This document shows positions 34,077-45,358 of a stretch of DNA of 64,000 nucleotides, piece after piece. The stretch lies in assembly GCA_025766275.1 (NCBI GenBank), contig JAFKAC010000058.1, positions 248,001 through 312,000 of the forward strand, read 5' to 3'. Position 1 is the stretch's first letter. Each line of letters starts with the position of its first letter. Below the pieces are notes generated by a model that ran no database searches, was not told the DNA's origin, and was given only the letters and a program-made list of their open reading frames with translations. A program made the translations under genes and the position numbers. The stretch is from Lactarius indigo. Lineage: Eukaryota; Basidiomycota; Agaricomycetes; Russulales; Russulaceae.

Positions 34077-37015
34077 CTTGGGTCCCAGCATGACCATTTT
34101 GAACGTCTTCATCCAACAGTCCTTTGGCTTCAAAATTGACCCGCGCAGCTGTGAGCTTGTCAAGACACTGATTAGTAACAAGCATCTGTAACAATGCGTG
34201 GTACCTGTTACAATTTTCTCGGACTCGTCTCTTTCCTTACCATTATCTCTTTCCCACACTATACGAGCCCTGTATGACTACGCGGACTTTACGATTACCC
34301 GGTTTCTATCACGCGCCTTGCTTATCGACGTTCTCTTTTGATAAAGCTTGACATGTGCCAGTTTCCGACTTGTTTCCTCTCACGCACGACCCCGCGTGAT
34401 CCTCCTTTATTCTCGATATATCTTTGCTTTGTTCCCTTTATGTCTGTTCCTTTCTTCCTCGACTTGGCGATGGCACCATCTGTTTGTGATGGCCATACAG
34501 TACGATTCCTATTTAACCCTAGTCATACCTAGCTTGTACGGTAGACTAGACTTCTTGTGTAATACTACACTCGTCTACGCGAAGTCTCCTTGCTCCCCGA
34601 TCCTCGTTTCTGCTAGGCCTTCGAGTCTTAGCTTTCCTCTACAGTCCAAGTGACGCACGTCCTTGTGACTCTTGTGCATCATCCTTGCTGAAGTCGAGCC
34701 TTCGAGCTTTGACTACTGAATAACCGACTGACTTAGTACAGGTCGTACTTAACGCCCCTGTAGTGGCGTTACAGTACCGGTTGGATCGTCACCAAGGCTC
34801 TTTCACAGCCTTAATGTGTTTGGATTCAGTGATTGAAGAGCAAAGGCCATTCAGGGCGCCGAACAATCGAATGAGCATCGAATAATGCACCATTGAGTGC
34901 TGTCGTGGTAAGGATATGTTGAGGCGAACCCCTGTGGTCTGGAATATCGAACGATAGTCATGAAACCGTTTCAACACATCCTCCAAATTCAGCAATGTTT
35001 GTTCCGTAATGACATCAGAGTGGGCGATGTAACAAAATTTGAGAAATGCGCGGAAACAGCGCACAACATCTGAGGGGACATGGCCCTCGATGGCTGGTAG
35101 ATAGACCTTCATCAACGCTTTAGAGTCATCTCCGGTCCACTGCTCAAAGCCACGACCTTGAGGGAATCTGCGGAGATGCAAAAAGGGAGGGATAACAGAA
35201 ATTCTAACATGCTGTGTCAGTGTATGTAATGAGCCATAGTCGAACACAACGTACCGCTTGTCTATGTCGTCCATAATTTCTTGTGCTTGTGTAGACCCAT
35301 GTTCCATCTCAAGATACTGCTCCACCCATGCAACGAGGTGGTCTTTGAATACACCTTTGATGAGTTGGTGTAAGATGTCGGGTGCCAGTAACCCATAGAT
35401 GTCCGCTCGCGGAAAGTGAGAAGTAAATGGCTATCGGGGGTATATTAACAGCACAAGCGCGGTGTGGAAGACGTACCATAGCATCACCAGCAACGCCATA
35501 TTGGTCCCACATAATGCCAGGTGTGGTCTCTTCAAATAGAACGTGGAGGTGCTCTCGAGAGCGCAGAGGCCCTCCTGTGTCCAAGTCATCTGGAAAAGCC
35601 ATGCACCTGTGCACTATAAGTCAGTCACTCCGTCCGACACAGCAGAGACACTTACTTTCCACACCAGCCTCGTACAATACACGCTAGAAGGACTTGCTCT
35701 TCGTAGTCAGCAATGTAGGGCCCTAGACCATACACAACATGTCAATAATGGCCATCACCAAATCAAACCAGTTCTGGTATCGTCATCGCCACGTGTAGTG
35801 GTTGTAGGATCTTGGTAATCGAACTATGGAACAGCTTGCGTTTGAATTTGCGGAACTCGAGTGAAGCCGCATGCTTCTTCTTTGCTATATTAGAGTGTCA
35901 GCCCAGATGACTCAGACGAGGGCGCGATGGTTTGGTGTATAGACTTACCTGTTGGGATTGACAAGAAGCCGATTACCATGACTGCTCCCTTATGTGCTCG
36001 GCACAAACTGTTGCGAACATTACCAATTGATAGGTATAGCGGCCAGTATTCTGTGTGACCTGTGGCCACAGAGACGACTGTCTTGTCGCTGCCAAGAATG
36101 ATTGGGACAAACGTAGACCCATGTGTTGACGGGTCCTTTGCGATCTCATCCTATTGCGCAACATAATGATTAGCCCCAAAAAATACAAAATAAAATAACA
36201 GACCGCTTGTATCCAAGCCCAGTCGCCTGACATAAAATCTTGCCACCGCTGCTTCTGAGTCTTAGGGTCATACTCGCGATACGGCACATAGTCCATGTGG
36301 TCTTTGAAGCCAGGGTGAGCGAGCATGCCGTGGATCACCACACATGGGTCACGGTAGCAAATTTGGTACATTGCAGTCATCCAAGTTGGGATGTCGTCAG
36401 CCGGAATTTCGCCATTGTACTTCAGTGTAAAGCTACTCCATGGAATGTCTCCATGTGGTGTCTGATCAATAGTCTTGTACATGTCCCTGTGGTTGTGAAA
36501 CAGCGGAGACGATACAGATCTGACTAGAGTAGCTGACCATAGGCGCAGAATGGTGTCAATTTGTGAGGCAGACAATTGAATCTGACAGAAGAAAAGATCG
36601 GCTGTTTCAAACTGGACGCGGTCAGTATATGGATACCAGTCGTCTGGTTGAATAGGATCCCCATGCAGGCGTATGCCTTCTTCATCAAAAAGTTGGCCTT
36701 GGCATTAAAAAAAAAGATCAGAGAAGTAAAGAGAAACGGTACAACAGGTGACTGACCGTCTAATTCTGAGTGGTAGTCCACTATCGACTCGCCACCTGCT
36801 TCATCTTCGTCGACAGCTGGAGTCATGGAGCGGTCGTGTGCATGAAGACTGGGCGAGGGGGGTTGAACCGGTGGAGGGGATGGTGCAGGCATTGTCGATG
36901 GTGAGCATTGTCGTTGTGAGGGATGTGAATACCCATGTTTGGAGTGATAGTGCTGGGTTAATCCGGATTTGTTCATCAAGACCCTACTGCAGCCAGGGTG
37001 GGAGCAGGGATACAT
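34077..37015 (-). pseudogene. Plavaka-type transposase, 5' and core exons
   Basis: Starts at ATG 37015 (MYPCSHPGC) with a C2H2-like finger (CSHPGCSRVLMNKSGLTQHYHSKH split as C-x4-C...H-x4-H). First exon 37015-36757, second from 36697. Core segments typical of the family: YREYDPKTQKQRWQDFMSGD (about 36280), [105 protein letters not shown], and QMLVTNQCLDKLTAARVNFE after the solo LTR. Three in-frame TGA codons (35765-35763, 35744-35742, 34791-34789) stand at expected Arg positions. The last exon here ends at a GTACGT donor (34077). Confidence 0.8.
34206..34773. mobile_element. Solo LTR in the Plavaka transposase exon (568 bp)
   Basis: Starts TGTTACA and ends GTTACA; flanked by GTACC at 34201-34205 and 34774-34778. 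Leaving out the insert joins the transposase frame across Arg-Tyr/His-Ala-Leu. Confidence 0.9.
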
Positions 37016-37254
37016 TGAGCGGAGGCACGTTGAGACAACAATTTCGACTTGCGGTTCGAATATAATGATGGCACGAAACAGGTCTAGTATCAGGGGGCGC
37101 CGCTGTACGGAGCCCAAATTTTAGTGTATTTTTGTTGATTTTCACTCAACCGACTCACGACGGTAAACAACCTATGTTGCCTTCTTCCTCTTTCAAGTTG
37201 TCTTTTTTCCCTTGGAGTCTTGTGTCCCCCTTGCACGTCCCCCAGCTTGTCTAC

Positions 37255-40200
37255 ATGAGTCACCTGAATAGTCGCCCTTCAAACAAGAATAAGCACCCTG
37301 GGGTGGTAGATTTGAGCCTGCAGAGATGCACCCATGGACAGAAGAAGGCTGACGAAGAAAAGACTGCGGAAGAAAAGCAAGCCAGAGAAGAAACTCAAAA
37401 AGCTGGGATCCGTCAACTTGCTGAGGTAGAGGAACGCGATAAGCAAACACTGAACACCTTGATGGGACCAGGGCCTGGACCACGAGCAACGAACAAATGG
37501 AAAAGATTGGAAACAGGATCAAACGTGGCTGCGGCCACTAGAATGGGGACAGGTAAGCATATACACATACGGTTGACAAGTCAAAGACATACCATGCTAA
37601 TCGTGACAACCAGGAGCTGAGAAAAATGGACCGCCAGTAATCAAGGACAAGGCAGCTGGTAGCAACGACGCAGGTGATTATTTGCGTGACATACCTGACT
37701 GAAATACAGCAGCCCTAACACCTTTCACCCAGTGAATATGGGCAGTAATGTTGATAGGGAAGAAGAAAAGCAGGGAAAGGTCAAGAAGACGAGGGCTGAG
37801 AGAGCCATGTATCGCAACGAGGTGGAGGCTGAAAAAACACAAGGTCAATCAGATGCGGGCAATGAGGACGACGAGTCAGTTCTCAACTTGCCCACGCCAC
37901 ATTATCCCCAAAAGCCGAACATGTCGGTGTTTTTTTTTTTTGTCTCCCCATGCTTCAACTCACTGAAACGACACTCTTTCACTGGGACTGCACCTGGGGA
38001 TTTTTATCTGACAGCCTCTCCAATGAGAAGGACGGTATTTCTGGTCCTCACAATGTGAGGAAGGTCCAATCGTGGATGTCCACAATCCACCCCCCCACTG
38101 GCAGTCAGCCACGACAAACTCGGGGGAATTCGGGCAGTTCCCAAAGCTATGGGTCGATCGCAAATACTGGCTTCACTATGTCCTCGGGATGTCAGACCAG
38201 GCCCACGTTTTCCTCTGGCGATGGACTCAGGTACCGCCTATCCTCTGAACCAAACGAAGGTGAGTATCGCAATGCCCTGGCAAACCTCCCTAAGCACAGT
38301 TAGCGATTCCCATCAACGGTGAGTGAAAACCCTCGCTCCGTGTGGTGCATCATTCACGCTTCAAACTTCCAGGACATCATTGAAGTCTTCTCGAGCCAGA
38401 GAGACTCGCCAGGTTCAAACAGTTCATTCACCTCGAATAAAGCCACTGAAAATTTGTCTGCATTCCCATCACTCAACGAAACTCATGGCATTGTGAGTCT
38501 CGCTGTCTCACACATCAACTCCAAAACTAATACTTCACAGGATGATGCCGATGTGGACATGGTAGACCCGCCGCCCTCCCACAGTTACTATAACAACAAC
38601 AACAACAACAGCGATATGGACCAGGGACATTACATACTGGATACCCCAGAGGATGCACAGTTTGGACTATTGGTGCCTCCGTCGCTCATGTCCACAGACA
38701 CCGATTCCTTGGTAGTATCCCTCACCATGCCGTTACTCTCGCGTTAATCTTTTTCTTAGACGGGAGCCATGGCCCGGGCCATCGGCAAGAGAGATCACGT
38801 ACAGACAAGGGCAGAGCATTGGCCGACCGCACTTGGTCGCTCAAGTGCACCTCACATTGTAAAGAGCGAACCCAGCAAGAAAGCCACGAACAAGGATCTT
38901 CCCCTGGGTGCACACCCAGCTTTCCGCCATGATGTTGTCCCGACAATTTGGCACTGGGCTGGGGGGAAAGTACATGATCCCTTTAACATTGATGAGCACG
39001 ATTTAGTCAAGGCACTGGCGGTTATCTGGCACCATGTATATACCAACATGCTGTTTGAGATCCCTATGACTGTTAGCCTGGTGAGAATCTCTCGTATTTT
39101 TCTATGAAGTACTGACAACACAACTCAGATCAACCAACGAATCTCTGAGTGGCGCAACAGCTTCACGTCAGCTGCAACGTCGTCAATTATTTCATTCTTC
39201 TCAAGCGATGATCACTACCTCCAGTATGATGCTCGTGTGGCATTTGCACAGGATATGATGCGGCACTACTGCTTCTTATTTTCTGACTCTTTCTCTGATA
39301 ACAATGATGTGTGTTTTTTTTTTTTTGCTTCACTTCCATTGATTCGCATGCACATTTCTGACGTTCTGTAGGAGTGGACAGGCATGTGGTGTGGCCCCCT
39401 TTTTTTGCAGGTTTTTGCATCACAATTCAATGCAACCACATCTCGCGTTGTTGTCCAAGAGCTGGACTCTGAAACACAAGGATATGTTGGGGCCATGGCC
39501 CTTGCTGCCACCGCAGTGAGTGTTGCCCTTCTCGTGTTCCATTTGCTTAGACCTTGGCAGCTTGAACGCACGCTTACCTTGCTCGTGAATGGCGAGATTG
39601 ACATCAAGCTTGTCATTGAGGACAAGGTGAGCACAGGCACCAAATGCAAGTGCAAGGCGATGAAGACCGCCATTTGGAAGGTTGAGCAGCCCAATTGTAA
39701 CGAACGTGCCTCGACCATGTGACTTACCAGCATCACGTGTTGGACCTCAATGGGACTATCGTGAATCTGGCTGGACCAACACCGATTCCCCCGAAGAAGA
39801 TGACGAAGGAGATGGGCTGCTTACGCAGCTACAGCATCGAGAGGAGTAGGCCCGAGCTGCGTATATGCGGTGTGGACGGTTAGTGGTCACATGACTAACA
39901 TACTCATGTGACAATGTTTCAGTGTGATGTTTGCGTAATACAAACATCACGCCAAACCAGTGTTACGGTCCGCTTGCCTTATCAAGCTTAGAGGTTATTG
40001 GGTTCCTTTGTATAGACTCTATGGGCCTACGTGTCTACCTTCTGATTACTGTATGCATTCTGATTGGCTGATACGTTTGTGCTGACTGATACGATACCAA
40101 GGGCCTTATGCCATTGGTTGTACTTATCTATGACTCAGTATGACTCAGTACGATACTAGGGTTTCTGTGTTTGGATCTGACTGCGAACTTTACTGTGTAC

Positions 40201-40715
40201 TAGTATATAGGTAGTACGCTGGGACGGGGCATTCCCCAGCTTGAGTTCTTGTACCACTCCTACCGTTCAATAGGACTTCAGGCTTTCCCTTCCTTTGTGA
40301 CTTGTCGCTTGCCTCCCATCTCTCTTTTGGTTGACAGCTGTTCAACTTTCCTTTTATTCCCCGATTATCTCATCAGGGGGTGACCTTGTTTTGACTACTA
40401 AGGGGACGCTTCAGCAATCCGGCTCGTTCCACGAGTAGTAGTCACGTGCCAACACCCGTAACCAGTCCAAGTCGGACAACACGTTCATAGGAACGTAACA
40501 CCAATGGCCCACCTCAACCTTTCTCAGACATGCTTTGGGGTGGAGCGACTCGCAAATTCATGTTATTATTGGACCAAGTTCCCTGTAATGCGATGGAAAC
40601 AATTCTTTATGAGGCGCGGCTGGTCGCAACAAACCAAAAAGCAAGGTCCTCAAAGGCAACAATGCCGCCAGACGAGCAGATATTTGGTGAACGTGCCACT
40701 CTGTCATTCCGCTAA
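37255..40715 (+). pseudogene. Spliced hypothetical gene, divergent partner of the Plavaka transposase
   Basis: Likely start MSHLNSRPSNKNKHPG at 37255, followed by a Lys/Glu/Ala-rich charged helix (ADEEKTAEEKQAREETQKAG). Further exon-like pieces: a Lys/Glu block near 37740-37860, acidic and Asn-rich sequence (38580-38620), then a folded region with NIDEHDLVKALAVIWHHVYT (38990), INQRISEWRNSFTSAATSSI (39130), EWTGMWCGPLFLQVFASQFN (39370) and HLLRPWQLERTLTLLVNGEI. A last piece with ATRKFMLLLDQVPC (40550) lies beyond a solo LTR at 39961-40500. I have seen similar charged-N-terminus proteins in Agaricomycetes but know no function. Exon limits are approximate; probably nonfunctional because of the LTR. 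Confidence 0.5.
39961..40500. mobile_element. Probable solo LTR (540 bp)
   Basis: Begins TGTTACGGTCCG and ends GAACGTAACA, giving inverted TGTTACG/CGTAACA ends. Flanks are ACCAG and CCAAT, not a clean duplication, so it is older or was formed by recombination between copies. Confidence 0.6.
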
Positions 40716-41104
40716 TGGTGGGTCCCTGGCATTTGTTTATTACTTTGCCAATCAGTTCTAATAGTATATATTGAAGCCATGGACAAAACGGAAGGCCGTA
40801 GTTATTGTGTTCGTATCGATCAGAGTGCTTGTTTGTGTCGTGAAATTTCACAAATGTATATACATTCTACCAACCAGATTTGTTGATCGCATCGTCTTTC
40901 TTAGTTCACTTAATCGAAAACCCGCTTTCTGAATCAATGGATTAATTTCAGACTTAATTGGTGGTTGAACAATAAGCTATACGATTATTCAGTAAGCAGA
41001 AATATAATCCGAAAAATAAGCCTAATTTAAGAAAATGAATCTACTTGTTTGCTTAACGGCACTTAAACAGCATCTGACCTGAAATTGGATTAATGTACGC
41101 TTAA

Positions 41105-41165
41105 TCCCATTTAGGGACACTCAATCGGATTATTACTCAAATAAGCGAAAATTTAAGCGGCTGTC
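41105..41165. repeat. Candidate right terminal inverted repeat of the Plavaka-like element
   Basis: Reverse complement reads CGCTTAAATTTTCGCTTATT...GATTG...CCTAAATGG, resembling 22190-22265. Match is patchy and no target duplication was identified. Confidence 0.3.
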
Positions 41166-41419
41166 ATGTTGCTGATGTGGTCATGGTTGAGTCTCGCGGG
41201 CCTTTAATGAGGAGAAAGGAGGGTCTGAGGAATGTAGCCGTAAGTCGTCTCGCGTCTCAGAAACTCAACACCTTTATATTTAGCACATATTTTCCTTTCC
41301 AAATAGAGGTGGTCGGCAAGGATCTAGTAGATATTAGCAAAAGAGAATGTGGAGTTACCCTGCGAGGTCATTATGTCCTGCTATATCATGGTCAGGCCGC
41401 AAGGGTAGCAAAAATGGAT

Positions 41420-42080
41420 AAGTCAGTCACAAGCCAGCACTCTACTCGGATCATGGATACATACCGTATTCCAGTGGTGTCTGTGTGCCCGTGCTGCCAG
41501 GCGTGCAGGCCGTTCAGCCCAAGTCACTTGGGGATATCCGGAGGAGCGCGAAGAGTGAGTGAGCTTGCGCAGCAAGGACCGCGTCGAGTTTAAGGAGAGG
41601 GAGGGTCAAGACGACAGTTGGGTGAGAAAGAGCCATGGCAATTGCGATTGCGTCAAGTAGGGCAAGCTGCGTGGCCTGCAGCGCGAGAGGGCGCGCGCGA
41701 GCTTGCAGCAGTAGGGCACAAGTCTGTATGGAGAGCAAGGCACGTCAGCAGGTAAAGGGGAGAGAGGAGCAGAGGATGCACGGCTGTCCCGCTTTGGAAA
41801 AGACGCTCTCAAAAAAGTTTCTCTGAGGGCGTGATCTCCCACTCGTTCAGCCACCTCTTGACGAGAGAACTGCAACATGTGCAGTTCGTCGTTTGGTACT
41901 GGCTAGAGCTGGGAGAGCGTCATATGATGGGAAATGGAGGAAATATTGTCATGGGTGCATGTTGAAGTTCGTCAAGGCTTACAAAGATGGTCGATGAGGG
42001 CTAGGAGACGCATGTGATACTTGAATATTATAGCATGAATGCAGACCCTGTAGTTGCGGGCATGACAATATGATTCTAGA
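41420..42080 (-). pseudogene. eIF3 subunit M-like relic
   Basis: On minus: VKRWLNEWEITPSEK (about 41860), LDAIAIAMALSHPTVV, and KLDAVLAAQAHSLFALLRI (about 41560), in the order of fungal eIF3m. A further upstream piece near 42000-42070 (YHMRLLALIDHL) may be the preceding helix. Frames are broken by stops and a shift. This is the clearest of the five relics. Confidence 0.5.
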
Positions 42081-43095
42081 GAATCGATCGACCAAGAGTT
42101 TAATTGATGGGGATAAAAAGAGGTCAATGGATCCTTCAATCTCTGTTGCAGGATGGTAGTAAGACAGTGGGTCAAAGGGGACGACTTGGCAGAGACACTC
42201 ACAGTAGTCCCACGCCTAACCACTTGACATCCTTGAACAGGACAGAAAAGGCCTCTTTTTTCCTCGCGCCGTCATCAGATAGATAGTTGACCGTCCTCAA
42301 CTACAAGGTCCTGTCGAATCGATTGGAAATAAGGTGCACATTTGGATCTGCCCAACGAGGGGTAGGGAGCTGGGCGATTTGTGCTTGTCTTGAATTGTAG
42401 AACAGCTGAGTATCCACATACTGTACAGGACAATTGAGATGTGAGAGCGAGGAGCTGACACAACCGAGCCAAACAATAACAACAATAACGCCTAGCGTGA
42501 GAATGAACACACAAAGTCATAATACAGTAACTTAACCGTTTTGACAAACCGTTTCAAGTTCGTACTGCTACAGAGTCTCCCTCAGACACTGACTTCTGTG
42601 AATACTGCAAATTTTACTCAAGGTGACACACTATGGGTGAGATGTCATCCATACCCCTGGGATGCAAAGTACAAGGCGATGTTCTAAATATCAGGAATTT
42701 ATTGTCTGGAGGTCCCTGGGAAGGGGTGGGAGAGATCCTAGACCAAGATGTCTTGAAGAGGTCCATGTAAGATGACAGTATGGAAACCGTTGCATAGACG
42801 ACTTGGACTGACAGCAAGACTGACAGCAATATCATCACCCTTTGGGAACAATCATGGGAGACATCCTCAGTTCATCTCCTTTGTTTTTATTGCGCAACAT
42901 ACAAATGACTTACGGAAGTGCACAATGTGAGAATTTCACAACAACAAACATCAGGACGTCAAGTGCCCATGGTCGATCTTTTGTATTGCTCCTGCGAGGG
43001 TACTCTGCTATTTTACAGCTAGCTAACAGTGGTCACTCTTAATATCTTCCACCCCACCATATTTTCCTCTTCATATCCCATAATATTCAATTATC
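42081..43095. other. Intergenic, upstream of DUF6535 copy E
   Basis: No gene recognised; only short ORFs. The upstream block of copies B-D is not clearly present; AT-rich sequence (TAATATTCAATTATC) precedes the ATG at 43096. Confidence 0.4.
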
Positions 43096-43952
43096 ATGTC
43101 CCAAGCTTCTCCCGAGGATATCAGCGTAATCAAGGCAGGTATAGGCCTTGGTACAGGTACCTTGTCTGCACTTGACTCTATCCTCACTGTTCTCACCCAC
43201 CACTGTTGCCCCCACAGGCGGTCCCCAGGATCTGCCCCAGTGGAATCCGAATCAGGTCCCACATGGAACGTCTGACTTGGTCAATAGTTCTGGGCTTATT
43301 TTCTTGATGTATCTAGAAAGGGCAGAGGAAGAAGACAAGAAGATGGCCGAAAACTGGAAAGAAAATGCTGAAGGGACCCTCGTCTTTGTGCGTCTCTATC
43401 TTCTAACCTCGTGCTTCACACCAACTCATCAGTCATAGGCTGGCTTATTTTCTGCTGCTGTCACATCGTTGATCTCAATATCAATTCAGGACATTCGACC
43501 GAACCCACAGGACACCTCCAACTTCTACCTCGCAAATATCTTTCAGACTATTGCCAACCCAAATCAATCCAACATTTCAAATTCCCTCCCTCCTTCTCCA
43601 CCCCAGTTCTCTCCACCAAACTCTGCAGTTTGGGTAAACGCGCTTTGGTTCATGAGCTTAGTGATCAGTATTTCGTGTGCTCTACTTGCAACGTTGCTAC
43701 AGCAGTGGGCACAAAAATACCTCAGGGTCACTCAGCCATGCTACAGCAGCCCACTCAAGCGAGCGCGGATCCATACATTCTTCTCTGGAGGGGTTGATGG
43801 GTGTCTCCTTCCGTGGGCAGTTGAGGCGTCGCCCACGCTGCTACACATCTCCCTGTTCCTGTTCTTCGCCGGCCTGGTTGTGTTCCTACGGAACATTGAC
43901 CTCCTAATTTTCAAATCGGTGCTGTCATGGGTCGGCATTTGCACGGCTCTGT
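43096..43952 (+). pseudogene. DUF6535 copy E, 5' part
   Basis: Exons 43096-43156, 43218-43387 and 43439-43952; introns 61 and 51 bp with the same phases as copies B-D. The frame covers the N-terminus and membrane spans up to WVGICTAL, then runs into an LTR fragment. The gene resumes at about 60431, minus roughly 24 bases of the expected YGxITLMP region. Confidence 0.85.
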
Positions 43953-44022
43953 TGTTGATAAGTGACCCTTGCGCACTTAGCGGCTCGCATGGACCGGACT
44001 TGCAGCATGGACTGCTTTAGAT
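43953..44022 (+). mobile_element. 70-bp LTR fragment at the KDZ left border
   Basis: TGTTGATAAGTGACCC...GACTGCTTTAGAT matches the first 70 bases of the LTR at 52902-52277 (reverse strand) almost exactly, then stops abruptly at the KDZ end. Confidence 0.8.
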
Positions 44023-44040
44023 CAGCCAATGATCCAGCAT

Positions 44041-44175
44041 GACTTCCATAACTGATGGGCCAACCGACGGTGAGAGTCTTTCATATGTCATGGGCCAGCC
44101 GACGTCGGCCAACGGCAAAGAATCTCCCAAGACTCATGGGTCAACCGACGTCGGCTCGGACGGACAAAATGTATA
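44041..44175 (+). repeat. Left terminal inverted repeat of the KDZ element
   Basis: GACTTCCATaactGATGGGC, then CAACCGACGGTGAGAGTCTT, CAGCCGACGTCGGCC and CGGACGGACAAAATGTA; the reverse complement of 60283-60413 follows the same order with scattered differences. Confidence 0.8.
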
Positions 44176-44284
44176 AATACCTCCGAGTGAGATGACCGAA
44201 CGCAAACCAAGGGTGTATTGTCAGGAGAATCACATTAGACACTTTCAAAGATATGGGATATATGGCATCAAGGACCATCATTCT

Positions 44285-45025
44285 TGGACAGATGATCGTG
44301 ATTATTGTCCGAGAGTATATCTCGGACGGACAGCTAAGAAGTACGTCCGAGAACATATCTTGGACGGATGGCTAATATCATCGTCCGAGAACATATCTCG
44401 GACGGACGGCTAAGATCTACGTCCAAGAATGTATCTCGGACGGATGCTTAAGATCTACGTCCGAGATAGTATCTCGGACGGACGGTTAAGATCTACGTCC
44501 GAGATAGTATCTCGGACGGATGGCTAAGATCTACGTCCGAGATAGTATCTCAGACGGATGCTTAAGATCTACGTCCAAGATACTATCTCGGACAGATGCT
44601 TAAGATCTACGTCCGAGATACTATCTCGGACGGACGGCTAAGATCTACGTCCGAGAACGTATCTCGGACGGATGGCTAAGATCTACGTCCAAGAATGTAT
44701 CTCAGACAGATGCTTAAGATCTACGTCCGAGAACATATCTTGGATGGTTGGTGAAGAACCACGTCCAACAATATATCTCAGACAGATGATTGAGAACTTC
44801 ATCCGAGGTATACTCTTGGACAGATAATCAAGGATATTGTCCAAGATATATTCTTGGACAGATGATCAAGAGCATTGTCTGAGATGTATTCTTGGACAGA
44901 TGATCATGAACATTGTCCAAGAATATATCTCGGACAGATGCTTAGGCACATTGTCCGAGAATGTATCTCAGACAGATGATCAAGAACATTGTCCAAGAAT
45001 ATATCTCGGACACATTATTGTGTAT
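44285..45025. repeat. Left subterminal array, 38-bp palindromic units
   Basis: Roughly a dozen 38-bp units made of near-palindrome GTCCGAGATA/TATCTCGGAC plus linker GGATGGCTAAGATCTAC, grading into more diverged units rightward. Each unit can form a hairpin. Confidence 0.85.
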
Positions 45026-45358
45026 ACAGATCAATGATAGGTCTTGATCATGCCCACCGACAATATATCTCAGGCAGATAACTGCAAACACCCTTCATGA
45101 TGTGATCTCAAACAGATTACTGTGTGTTCTTTGACAGTATATGTCAGACAGGTGATAATTACCACCTTCAAAAAGTATATCTTCGAGAGCTCATATCAGT
45201 AGCCACCAATTACCAGGAAGCCCCTTGTAAGAATACATCTTATACTGATAACCCAAATTACTTCTGGACACCATCTCTTGGAAATGTTACACAAATGATA
45301 TATTCTTCGATGCTGTTCAATGTCATCTGCCCAAGATATGGGCCCACAGTAATCTGAT
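45026..45358. other. Gap between the left array and the transposase
   Basis: No gene recognised; a few diverged array-like motifs only. Confidence 0.4.

Noticed and set aside
39951..40505. Clean target duplication for the 39961-40500 LTR
   Set aside because: Flanks ACCAG and CCAAT do not match; kept only as a probable solo LTR.
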